From: an uncultured Lutibacter sp.
GTDB taxonomy: Bacteria; Bacteroidota; Bacteroidia; Flavobacteriales; Flavobacteriaceae
NCBI GenBank assembly: GCA_913061425.1
Contig: CAJXUO010000101.1
Span: 1-6,014 of the forward strand
DNA: 6,014 nucleotides
Reading direction: 5' to 3'
The stretch's first letter is position 1. Each line of letters begins with the position of its first letter. Below the pieces are notes generated by a model. It searched no databases. It had not been told where the DNA came from and saw nothing but the letters and a program-made list of their open reading frames with translations. Position numbers and translations under genes: made by a program. Shown here one piece after another: positions 1 to 6,014 of the stretch.

Positions 1-838
1 GTTTAGATTACATAAAAACAATAAAAAATATTCTTACATAGAACTTACTTACACTGTTTTATTGGTCATTCTTGTTTTTGTTTTAAGTTACTTTCTTGAA
101 GAATTGGGCTATGCTATTGCTCTCACATTAGCACCCATAATTGTTGTCTTAATTTTCATTAAAAAATTAAATTTAAAATGGGATAGAAACGAAAAACTAT
201 CAATTGTAAATTTTTCATTTTGGAAATATGGCTTCTTCGCAAGTTTATCAAATGTTACCACTCAATTACTAGTCTCTATAGATATTATTTTGATTGGAAA
301 CATCTTGAATAATATGGAATTAGTAACTGCTTTTAGATACGTTTCCATAATTCCTTACAGCCTTCTTTTTCTTTCACAGGTAGTTATTGTTACTGATTTT
401 GTTGATTTTACAGAAAAAATTAATGATAAAAAATATATCTATACATATATTAAAAACTATATGAAATTGTTCTCTATAATAAGTGTTATATGTATTGCTT
501 TCATATACTTCTTTGGAGTATATTTATTACAACTTTTTGATAGTGATTATGATCAATATCAACCTTCTCTACTTATTTTAACTATTGGAGTTACTGGAAT
601 TTTAATCATTAGAGGACTTTTTGGAAATTTATTATCATCTATAGGAAAAGCTCACATAAATTTTGTTATTACTTCAATTGCACTGCTATTAAACATTATT
701 TTCAACTACCAACTTATACCTGAATATGGTATTTTGGGTGCTGCTACGACTTCTTCAATTTTGATGTGGTTTACAGGGATTCTATGTGCACTATTTTTCT
801 TCTATTATTTTAAGAAAATAAAGACTTTTGATAATTAA
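1..838 (+). CDS. Polysaccharide flippase, Wzx/MATE-like exporter family (5'-truncated)
   Basis: The reading frame is open from base 2 to the TAA at 836-838, with about 20 further codons before the TTG at 62. The gene therefore enters from the left edge and that TTG is not its start. About 278 residues of the C-terminal part are visible. They form roughly eight hydrophobic segments, rich in Ile, Leu and Phe, separated by short Lys-containing loops. The GNLLSSIGKAHINF stretch, followed by a hydrophobic segment, NYQLIPEYGILGAA and a last membrane segment, is typical of polysaccharide biosynthesis/flippase proteins of the MOP superfamily. These proteins flip lipid-linked O-antigen or capsule repeat units across the inner membrane. 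The C-terminal tail is lysine-rich, as is usual for a cytoplasmic end. The family call is fairly firm; the substrate is unknown. A generic MATE-type or teichuronic/colanic-type exporter cannot be excluded without the N-terminal half. Confidence 0.8.
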   Translation, partial: FRLHKNNKKYSYIELTYTVLLVILVFVLSYFLEELGYAIALTLAPIIVVLIFIKKLNLKWDRNEKLSIVNFSFWKYGFFASLSNVTTQLLVSIDIILIGNILNNMELVTAFRYVSIIPYSLLFLSQVVIVTDFVDFTEKINDKKYIYTYIKNYMKLFSIISVICIAFIYFFGVYLLQLFDSDYDQYQPSLLILTIGVTGILIIRGLFGNLLSSIGKAHINFVITSIALLLNIIFNYQLIPEYGILGAATTSSILMWFTGILCALFFFYYFKKIKTFDN

Positions 839-1688
839 AATAGGTTTCTTTAATAGCACCAAAACTTTTAAAGAAAAATGCTACTCCTGGTATCATAGAA
901 CCTTCAAAATCTAAAATAAAATTAGAATTTGAATATTTTTCTATAACAGAATCTATAATAAAAGTCATTACCTGTTTATCTCTTCCAATTTGAGATATTG
1001 AAGAAAACAAATATGTAATTCTATTATCATCCTTTAAAAATATTGCTCCTCCAAGCAATTCTCCATTTGGTGCTTTAGCAACTATAATATCAACTTTATT
1101 TAACGTTTGTAAAAAAGAAACCAACCTCTCTAATCTCACATAATCTACATGTTTAACTGACACTTCTTCTTGTTTTTGCTCAACAAAAAGTTGAATTACT
1201 TCTGCACACTCATCTGTAGAAAAAATTGATAATTTTGAGGAATCAAATTGAAGTTTAACTCTTCTTCTTATGTATTTGTATTTTTTAAATAATTCTTTAT
1301 ATGATGTATTTAGAGGGAGTATATAATTTGTCTTTTCATCAAATAGATTCGAACAACTATTACCAGAATTAAAATTGGTTAACGTTTTAAAATATTTTTT
1401 TGGTATTGCTTTAATAAATTTTTTAATAAGTTCGTTTGAAATTGTATTAGAAGAGAAAATTCCTAATTGCTGTGTCCAAGCAGGACTATAAATATATTTT
1501 ATAAAGTATTTACTATTCCAAGTTATTGGCATTACATATTCATACTCATTTAACACTAAAGCATCCCAAGAACTTGCAACAATGTCTAAATAAAAAGAAT
1601 ATGCATAAATTCTACTATCCTTAGCTTTTTTAATACAATCATCATACTTTTGAATATCTAAATCTTCTCTTTTTATATACTTTATCAT
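810..1688 (-). CDS. FemAB/GNAT-fold acyltransferase-like protein
   Basis: This is a 292-residue soluble protein with no signal peptide or membrane segment, so it is probably cytoplasmic. The N-terminal pattern (SFYLDIVASSWDALV at 31-45, then YVMPITW at 51-57) resembles FemAB-like proteins of the Acetyltransf_6 type. A basic stretch around 135-146 (KKYKYIRRRVKL) precedes the second GNAT-like half. That half holds a strand pair around 200-230 (IIVAKAPNGELLGGAIFL, then ITYLFSS) and a closing ILDFEGSMIPGVAFFFKSFGA at 258-278, a pattern I associate with Bacteroidota FemAB/GNAT homologues. Such enzymes move an acyl or aminoacyl group to an amine; the donor and acceptor cannot be read here. Its ATG overlaps the upstream deacetylase stop as ATGA, so translation is probably coupled. 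An acceptor amine exposed by the deacetylase would be an attractive substrate, but that is inference. The 3' end overlaps the convergent flippase gene by 29 bp. Confidence 0.7.
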   Translation of the reverse strand: MIKYIKREDLDIQKYDDCIKKAKDSRIYAYSFYLDIVASSWDALVLNEYEYVMPITWNSKYFIKYIYSPAWTQQLGIFSSNTISNELIKKFIKAIPKKYFKTLTNFNSGNSCSNLFDEKTNYILPLNTSYKELFKKYKYIRRRVKLQFDSSKLSIFSTDECAEVIQLFVEQKQEEVSVKHVDYVRLERLVSFLQTLNKVDIIVAKAPNGELLGGAIFLKDDNRITYLFSSISQIGRDKQVMTFIIDSVIEKYSNSNFILDFEGSMIPGVAFFFKSFGAIKETYFNYQKSLFS

Positions 1689-2992
1689 CCCTTATTAAAT
1701 TGAGAAACTATATCCACATATACTTCATTCCACCCTTTCCACCTTTTATTCTCACTTAATGATTCATTATGAAAAAGCATTACAAAGCATCCATTTACTT
1801 GCCTAACTTCATTTAACAATAAGTTTATTTTTGATTTAGCAACAACTGGAACTAGCTTTAGATAATCATTTAAAGTTGTGTCCATCACTGTAGTTGGATA
1901 GATTTTTAAAGGTGTCTGAATTTCAAAATCTAAATCATAAAAATAAAACGGAGTACATGTACTCGCTCTAAATCCAAATTGATCTGCATAACTCATTGAA
2001 TAATCTTCAGCAATATCTAAATCAATTAAATTCTGATATGTTTCTGGCAATTTAAATCTCAAATAATGCTGTCTAGATTTCAAAATTGGTTTGTTTACAA
2101 TTCCTTCTAACTTTTTCTTTTCTCTTTTTAATTTCTGATCATTTTTCATTGTAAAATATGAAGGGTGTAACCCAACATCCACAAAATCTGATACAGACTT
2201 AATCAAAGATCTATATTTAGAGTTAGAAGAAGAAACATTTGTATCGTACGTTGTATAATCTCCAATTAAAAAGAAAAAAATTGTTTTAAATTTCAGTTCT
2301 TTTGATAATTTTAATAATTGATCAAAAGTATCAAAAGGATCTTTTTTGAAATTTAACAATACTAATATCCGCTCAACAACATCGTCTAATCTAAAGGTTA
2401 ATACATCTCTAAAAAGGCCTCCTACATTTCTCAATACTCCTTTTTCTTTATACGCAAAAACATTATCAACATCTATGGTAGAGATAAACTCAAATGTACG
2501 CGTTTTATACTCATATGTAGGGAATTTTTCTTGCAACGATTTTAAAAATTTCAACGCCCAAATATCAACTAAGGGTTTTTGTAGGAAATCATTTTTAAAT
2601 GCTAAACTTTCTGTAGCAGGATACCGTTCATATTGATCTTGAACAAAAGGCACATATTCTTCATACCTACTTATTAAGTAAAAACTTGCCGCAAAAATAT
2701 CAAATGGAACTGTTGACGTTTTTCCTGCTGAAAAAAAACAGGGAACATCATCCCAAGTAGACATTGTAATTTCAACATCATCAAGACCTTGCTCAAATAA
2801 CAAATCATGACTTCTTACAAAAAACTCTTTTCCCAAAGGCGTTATAGAATACGTCATTTTTAAACCGTTGTGTGCAACAAATTCATCAACAACAGTTGTA
2901 AACTTTACCGGAATTTGCAGTATTCTAACAAAAAAATGTGTGAAAATATAACGTAATCTCGGAGTGACTTTATGTGTGTAAATTAATATCAA
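1685..2992 (-). CDS. Polysaccharide deacetylase-like protein (CE4/NodB-related) with an N-terminal extra domain
   Basis: This is a 435-residue protein. Residues 1-165 form a separate N-terminal domain (MILIYTHKVTPRLRYIF start; FDIFAASFYLISRYEEY at 98-113) that I associate with Bacteroidota deacetylase-like proteins. Residues 168-435 look like a NodB-type barrel: STIDVDN with Asp174 and Asp176 for the TFDD motif, VGLHPSYF with His276, SRQHYLRF at 306-313, EDYSMSYADQFGFRAST at 329-345 with Arg342, and LFHNES with the late His408. The classical HxxxH metal motif is incomplete (Phe280 replaces the second His), so His309 may be the third ligand, or activity may differ. The likely role is removing N-acetyl groups from a surface glycan or precursor. 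There is no clear signal peptide. The TTG start at 2992 is chosen because the preceding in-frame codon is the radC stop and the next Met (46) would remove the conserved-looking N-terminus. The 3' end overlaps the next gene by 4 nt. Confidence 0.8.
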   Translation of the reverse strand: MILIYTHKVTPRLRYIFTHFFVRILQIPVKFTTVVDEFVAHNGLKMTYSITPLGKEFFVRSHDLLFEQGLDDVEITMSTWDDVPCFFSAGKTSTVPFDIFAASFYLISRYEEYVPFVQDQYERYPATESLAFKNDFLQKPLVDIWALKFLKSLQEKFPTYEYKTRTFEFISTIDVDNVFAYKEKGVLRNVGGLFRDVLTFRLDDVVERILVLLNFKKDPFDTFDQLLKLSKELKFKTIFFFLIGDYTTYDTNVSSSNSKYRSLIKSVSDFVDVGLHPSYFTMKNDQKLKREKKKLEGIVNKPILKSRQHYLRFKLPETYQNLIDLDIAEDYSMSYADQFGFRASTCTPFYFYDLDFEIQTPLKIYPTTVMDTTLNDYLKLVPVVAKSKINLLLNEVRQVNGCFVMLFHNESLSENKRWKGWNEVYVDIVSQFNKG

Positions 2993-3691
2993 TTATAAAA
3001 TATTATCATCTGCAAAGCTAAAATAAGCTTTTTCAGTAATTATTAAATGGTCTAAGATTTTTATATCCAAAGTATTTCCAGCAATTTTAATTTTTTCTGT
3101 CAACTTTTTATCTGCCATACTTGGTATTAAAGTACCTGAAGGATGATTGTGAGTCAAAATTATTGCTGTAGAAGAAAGTTCAATTGCTTTTTTAAACACA
3201 AGTCTTGTGTCAACCAATGTGCCTGTTATACCTCCTTTACTCAATTGAAATTTGTGTGTAACTTTATTAGAATTATTTAGATATAACACCCAAAATTCCT
3301 CGTGCTGTAACGTTCCTATTAATGGCTGCATTATTTCAAAAACCGCTTTACTACTTGATATTTTTGGGTATTCTAATGCTTCTTCCAATCTTCTTCTTAG
3401 TCCTATTTCTAAAGCCGTGACTATGGTAACCGCTTTTGCTTGACCTATTCCTTTAAATTGCATTAATTGTTCTACAGACAGTTTCGCTAAAGCATTTAAG
3501 TTATTACTTGAAGCGTTTAATATTCGTTTTGACAGTTCTACAGCACTTTCACTTTTACTTCCAGATCCTATCAAAATTGCAATCAATTCAGCATCAGACA
3601 AAGACATTTTACCTTTATTAATCAATTTCTCTCGTGGTCTATCATCCTCTTTCCAGTGTTTAATTGAAAAAGAGGTCTTCTCATCATTCAT
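2993..3691 (-). CDS. radC: RadC family JAB/MPN-domain protein
   Basis: This is a 232-residue protein of full length for the family. Residues 14-45 carry the N-terminal RadC signature (EDDRPREKLINKGKMSLSDAEL, then AILIGSGS). Residues 71-99 form a helix-hairpin-helix with GIGQAKA at 81-87, a DNA-binding-type element. Residues 110-232 are the JAB1/MPN+ domain with the zinc-site pattern complete: an acidic Glu131/Glu132, HNHPSG at 181-186 (His181, His183) and Asp194 in PSMAD. This predicts a JAMM-type metal hydrolase. The old name 'DNA repair protein' rests on a historical radC102 assignment in E. coli that was later traced to recG, so the real substrate is unsettled. The ATG at 3691 fits the family N-terminus and has AAGGGA four bases upstream. 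It is the first gene of the minus-strand unit, divergent from trkA, and its TAA directly abuts the next gene's start. Confidence 0.95.
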   Translation of the reverse strand: MNDEKTSFSIKHWKEDDRPREKLINKGKMSLSDAELIAILIGSGSKSESAVELSKRILNASSNNLNALAKLSVEQLMQFKGIGQAKAVTIVTALEIGLRRRLEEALEYPKISSSKAVFEIMQPLIGTLQHEEFWVLYLNNSNKVTHKFQLSKGGITGTLVDTRLVFKKAIELSSTAIILTHNHPSGTLIPSMADKKLTEKIKIAGNTLDIKILDHLIITEKAYFSFADDNIL

Positions 3692-3695
3692 AGAA

Positions 3696-3701
3696 TCCCT
3701 T
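3696..3701 (-). promoter_or_regulatory. Possible Shine-Dalgarno-like site for radC
   Basis: On the minus strand AAGGGA lies four bases before the radC ATG (TTCT spacer). It is a partial match to AAGGAG at a slightly short distance. It is noted because the other starts in the window show no such purine-rich box; it may be chance in an A-rich leader. Confidence 0.35.
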
Positions 3702-3708
3702 TTTTTAT

Positions 3709-3716
3709 CAAATATA
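3709..3716 (-). promoter_or_regulatory. Putative -7 promoter box for the radC operon
   Basis: The minus strand reads TATATTTG, a perfect match to the Bacteroidota -7 consensus TAnnTTTG. Transcription would begin roughly at 3702-3704, giving a leader of about 11-13 nt before the radC ATG at 3691. I see no TTG/TTTG -33 element at the usual distance upstream, so the call rests on the -7 match and its position. Confidence 0.5.
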
Positions 3717-3722
3717 AGTTAA

Positions 3723-3730
3723 TATATTTG
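3723..3730 (+). promoter_or_regulatory. Putative -7 promoter box for the trkA-trkH operon
   Basis: The plus strand reads TATATTTG, matching TAnnTTTG exactly. The predicted transcription start near 3735-3737 leaves a leader of about 13-15 nt before the trkA ATG. The expected -33 TTG is not found; only a T-run lies there (3700-3706). The box is the mirror image of the radC box, six bases away. Confidence 0.5.
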
Positions 3731-3749
3731 TATTAAATATATCATAAAT

Positions 3750-5096
3750 ATGAAAATTATTATTGCTGGTGCTGGAGATGTTGGATTTCACCTTGCAAAA
3801 CTTCTATCATATGAATCTCAAGATATTTATGTTGTAGATTTGGATAGTGAGAAACTAAATTATTTAGACTCTCATTTAGACGTTATCACTCATAAAGGTG
3901 ATGCAACTTCTATAGAAACACTTAAAAGTATTGGAATAGATAAAACTGATTTATTTATTGCAGTTACCAATTCACAGAATACTAATTTTGCGATTGCGGT
4001 TATCGGCAAAAAATTAGGAGCAAAAAAAACCATTGCGAGACTCAACAACCCTCAATTTATCAATAATTCTGAAGTTGATTTTATTGAATTAGGATTAGAT
4101 TATGTTATATCTCCTGAGGAATTAGCCGCTAATGAAATAAAAATGCTCTTAAAAGGATCTACTTTTAATGACTCTATAATTTTTGAAGACGGAGTGTTAA
4201 ACATAGTAGGAAGTACCCTTAGTCATAAATCGCCTATTTTAAATCTTACCGTACAACATGCAAAAAATAAGTTTCCAGATATTGACTTTATAACTATTGC
4301 TGTAAAACATCAAAATAATTTACAAACAATTATACCAAGAGGTGATACAACTTTTGAATTGGGTGATGAAGTCTACTTTTCTTGTCCCAAAGAAAGTCTA
4401 TCAAAATTACATCAAATAACAGGTAAAGATGCTTTTGAAATAAAGAATGTAATGATACTTGGAGGAAGTAAGATTGGAGAAAAATCTGCCAAGAAACTTT
4501 GCAAAGACAATTTTAGAGTTAAACTTATTGAAAAGAAGAAGGCAAAAGCGACTGACCTCGCAGAAAAACTACAAAACACTTTAGTAATTCATGGTGATGG
4601 TCGTGATTTAGAATTATTAGAAGAAGAAAATATACGCGAAATGGATGCGTTTATTGCTGTTACAGGCAATACAGAAACTAACATTATGTCCTGTTTAGTT
4701 GCTAAATCAAAAGGGGTTAAAAAGACGATTGCTTTAGTAGAAAATATGGATTACATCAATATTTCTCAAACTATCGGTATAGATACTCTTATAAATAAAA
4801 AATTACTCGCTGCAAGTGAAATTTTCAAACATGTTAGAAAAGGAGAAGTATTAGCCTTGGCAAATTTAAAACATGTAGATGCTGAAGTTTTAGAGTTTGA
4901 AGTAAAATCTAATTCTAAAGTAACACTCTGTTCTATTAAAGACATTAAACTAACAAGAAATGCAGTTTTTGGCGGTGTCATTAGAAACGGAAAAGCACAT
5001 ATGACTTTCGGAGATTTTCAAATTATTGAAGGAGACAAAGTTGTTGTTTTTTGTTTACCTGAAGCGATTGGTGATGTTGAAAAACTGTTCAATTAA
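3750..5096 (+). CDS. trkA: Trk potassium uptake system peripheral subunit TrkA
   Basis: This is a 448-residue cytoplasmic protein, close to the usual full-length TrkA (about 450-460). It has the tandem architecture RCK_N-RCK_C-RCK_N-RCK_C. The first Rossmann fold is at 1-130, with GAGDVG at 7-12, acidic Asp30 at the end of strand 2 (suiting NAD(H)) and GDAT at 50-53. The first RCK_C lies around 141-221. The second Rossmann fold starts near 233 with GGSKIG at 238-243, acidic Glu261 and HGDGRD at 281-286; the second RCK_C covers about 370-448. In the second glycine loop Ser240 replaces the middle Gly, a mild variation. TrkA forms a ring under TrkH and gates K+ flux in response to bound nucleotide. 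The ATG gives the standard MKIIIAGAGDVG start, and trkH follows after 6 nt, so they are almost certainly co-transcribed. Confidence 0.95.
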   Translation: MKIIIAGAGDVGFHLAKLLSYESQDIYVVDLDSEKLNYLDSHLDVITHKGDATSIETLKSIGIDKTDLFIAVTNSQNTNFAIAVIGKKLGAKKTIARLNNPQFINNSEVDFIELGLDYVISPEELAANEIKMLLKGSTFNDSIIFEDGVLNIVGSTLSHKSPILNLTVQHAKNKFPDIDFITIAVKHQNNLQTIIPRGDTTFELGDEVYFSCPKESLSKLHQITGKDAFEIKNVMILGGSKIGEKSAKKLCKDNFRVKLIEKKKAKATDLAEKLQNTLVIHGDGRDLELLEEENIREMDAFIAVTGNTETNIMSCLVAKSKGVKKTIALVENMDYINISQTIGIDTLINKKLLAASEIFKHVRKGEVLALANLKHVDAEVLEFEVKSNSKVTLCSIKDIKLTRNAVFGGVIRNGKAHMTFGDFQIIEGDKVVVFCLPEAIGDVEKLFN

Positions 5097-5102
5097 TCAT
5101 CC

Positions 5103-6014
5103 ATGAAAAACCTTAATTATCAAATAATAATAAGTTTTCTTGGACTTACCTCTATGTTAAATGGAGTTTTCATGATTTTGGCAGTACCTTTTAGCATATA
5201 CCATAAAGAAGATGCTAAATGGGGAATTCTAACTGCTGGACTTATTACAATAGTTTTAGGATTTCTAATGTGGTTTTACAATCGTGGTGCTGAAAAGAAT
5301 CTTCAAAAAAAAGAAGGTTACGTTATTGTCACTTTTGGTTGGCTTATTTTATCTCTTACCGGTACACTACCCTATTTATTTACAGGATCTATCCCTGAAT
5401 TTACGAATGCCTTTTTTGAAACAATTTCAGGATATTCAACAACTGGTTCATCTATATTAACAGATATAGAATCTATGCCAAAAGGAATTTTATTTTGGCG
5501 AAGTGCAACTCATTGGATTGGGGGTATGGGTATTATTGTTTTGACAATTGCAATATTACCTCTTTTAGGTATTGGTGGAATGCAATTATTTATGGCAGAA
5601 GCGCCTGGACCAGCTGCAGATAAAATGCATCCAAGAATTACAGAAACTGCCAAAAGGTTGTGGTTTATTTATTTCTCTTTAACTATTACAGAGTTTCTAT
5701 TGTTAAAAATTGCTGGTATGAATTGGTTTGACGCAATCAATCATTCAATGGCTACAGTGAGTACTGGAGGTTTTTCAACAAAAAACACAAATATTGCTTT
5801 CTGGAATGGCATACCATTGGTACAATATATTATTACCTTGTTTATGTTTATTGCTGGTACTAACTTTATTATTACCTATTTTGTTTTTAAAGGTAAATGG
5901 AGGAAAGTTTTTAATAACGAAGAGTTTAAATGGTACTTTTTTGGTGCTTTAGGCTTAGTTATAGTTATTACTGCATTAATAGTCAATTTCCAAGATCCTA
6001 ATTTACAAACAACC
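5103..6014 (+). CDS. trkH: Potassium transporter membrane subunit TrkH (3'-truncated)
   Basis: The frame starting at the ATG at 5103 stays open to the right edge, giving 304 codons of a protein usually near 480-500 residues; about the last third or more is missing. It is a polytopic inner-membrane protein with membrane segments near residues 8-30, 41-59, 73-95, 137-158, 187-204, 238-262 and 277-296. Two of the four expected pore loops are visible, each with its filter glycine: SGYSTTGSS at 109-117 (Gly115) and ATVSTGGFS at 217-225 (Gly222). The HWIGGMGIIV block at 137-146 is a strong SKT/TrkH family marker. It conducts K+ inward under control of TrkA, encoded 6 nt upstream. TrkH rather than KtrB is preferred because the partner is a full tandem-domain TrkA. 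No Shine-Dalgarno is evident; the short gap suggests translational coupling. Confidence 0.93.
   Translation, partial: MKNLNYQIIISFLGLTSMLNGVFMILAVPFSIYHKEDAKWGILTAGLITIVLGFLMWFYNRGAEKNLQKKEGYVIVTFGWLILSLTGTLPYLFTGSIPEFTNAFFETISGYSTTGSSILTDIESMPKGILFWRSATHWIGGMGIIVLTIAILPLLGIGGMQLFMAEAPGPAADKMHPRITETAKRLWFIYFSLTITEFLLLKIAGMNWFDAINHSMATVSTGGFSTKNTNIAFWNGIPLVQYIITLFMFIAGTNFIITYFVFKGKWRKVFNNEEFKWYFFGALGLVIVITALIVNFQDPNLQTT

Larger units (their letters stand above)
3709..3730. repeat. Perfect 8-bp inverted repeat made of the two divergent -7 boxes
   Basis: CAAATATA at 3709-3716 and TATATTTG at 3723-3730 are exact reverse complements separated by AGTTAA. The same TATATTT arm can also pair with AAATATA at 3735-3741; including flanking bases, the arms are 3722-3729 and 3735-3742 with a 5-nt loop. 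The structure could be just two back-to-back promoter boxes, or it could double as an operator for a dimeric regulator. In such AT-rich DNA a regulatory reading is uncertain. Confidence 0.55.

Noticed and set aside
62..838. Flippase frame treated as a complete 258-residue gene starting at the TTG at 62
   Set aside because: The same frame is open back to base 2 with hydrophobic, family-like sequence. The protein would be far too short for a 12-14 segment exporter, so it is a truncated gene.
845..876. 9-bp inverted repeat (TTTCTTTAA / TTAAAGAAA, 14-nt loop) just after the flippase stop, considered as a terminator
   Set aside because: The stem has only one G:C pair, the loop is long and no T-run follows on the plus strand. 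It also sits in FemAB-like coding sequence. Such repeats are expected by chance in DNA this AT-rich.
2491..2498. A TAnnTTTG match (minus strand TACATTTG) inside the deacetylase gene, considered as an internal promoter
   Set aside because: It is over 800 bp upstream of the next gene start, has no supporting -33 element, and the consensus is short enough to recur by chance in AT-rich coding sequence.
2346..2636. A 96-codon open frame on the plus strand
   Set aside because: It lies wholly inside the deacetylase-like gene on the opposite strand, has low-complexity composition (many Asn, Ser, Thr) and shows no recognisable motif. It is a shadow frame.
3252..3443. A 63-codon open frame on the plus strand
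   Set aside because: It is antisense to the conserved RadC coding sequence, with no start context or family resemblance.
2993..3691. RadC as part of an anti-phage or mobile-element island
   Set aside because: RadC-like proteins do occur on mobile elements, but here there are no integrase, transposase, toxin-antitoxin or phage genes nearby. The gene sits beside trkA/trkH and has the same AT-rich composition as its neighbours, which looks chromosomal.
4766..4981. A 71-codon open frame on the minus strand
   Set aside because: It is antisense to the second half of trkA, whose domain pattern is intact. No independent evidence supports a gene.

Overview
The window is very AT-rich and tightly packed with genes. 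It looks like a member of the Bacteroidota, most likely a marine or environmental Flavobacteriia. Support comes from the protein families (a flavobacterial-style RadC, a CE4-like deacetylase with a separate N-terminal domain, and a TrkA/TrkH pair), from mostly weak or absent Shine-Dalgarno sequences, and from two perfect TAnnTTTG (Bacteroidota -7 type) boxes in the only real intergenic gap. The genus cannot be fixed from the sequence alone.

Layout. At 1-838 (+) lies the 3' part of a polytopic flippase of the Wzx/MATE-like polysaccharide exporter type; its 5' end is outside the window. Facing it is a three-gene minus-strand unit transcribed leftward: radC (3691-2993), a polysaccharide deacetylase-like protein (2992-1685) and a FemAB/GNAT-like acyltransferase (1688-810). 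These genes abut or overlap (0 nt and a 4-nt ATGA overlap), and the last one overlaps the flippase 3' end tail-to-tail by 29 bp. A 58-bp divergent promoter region (3692-3749) separates this unit from a plus-strand potassium uptake operon: trkA (3750-5096) and, 6 nt later, trkH (from 5103, cut by the right edge).

How the genes work together. TrkA (cytoplasmic, nucleotide-binding RCK subunit) gates the membrane K+ channel/transporter TrkH, so the right half is a standard K+ uptake system. The left half appears to concern the cell envelope: a flippase for lipid-linked glycan repeat units, beside a deacetylase-like and an acyltransferase-like protein that could modify a glycan or peptidoglycan precursor. 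That link is inferred from families and gene order. RadC heads the envelope unit, but nothing in the sequence explains why; its own biochemical role is unsettled.

Novelty. Apart from the 58-bp divergent gap and a 6-nt gap, everything is coding. I found no RNA genes, CRISPR arrays, insertion sequences or prophage genes. I see no clearly undescribed system. The best leads are the RadC/CE4-like/FemAB-like operon, the altered metal-site motif of the deacetylase-like protein, the single-stop-codon junction between radC and that protein, and the mirror-image back-to-back promoter boxes.
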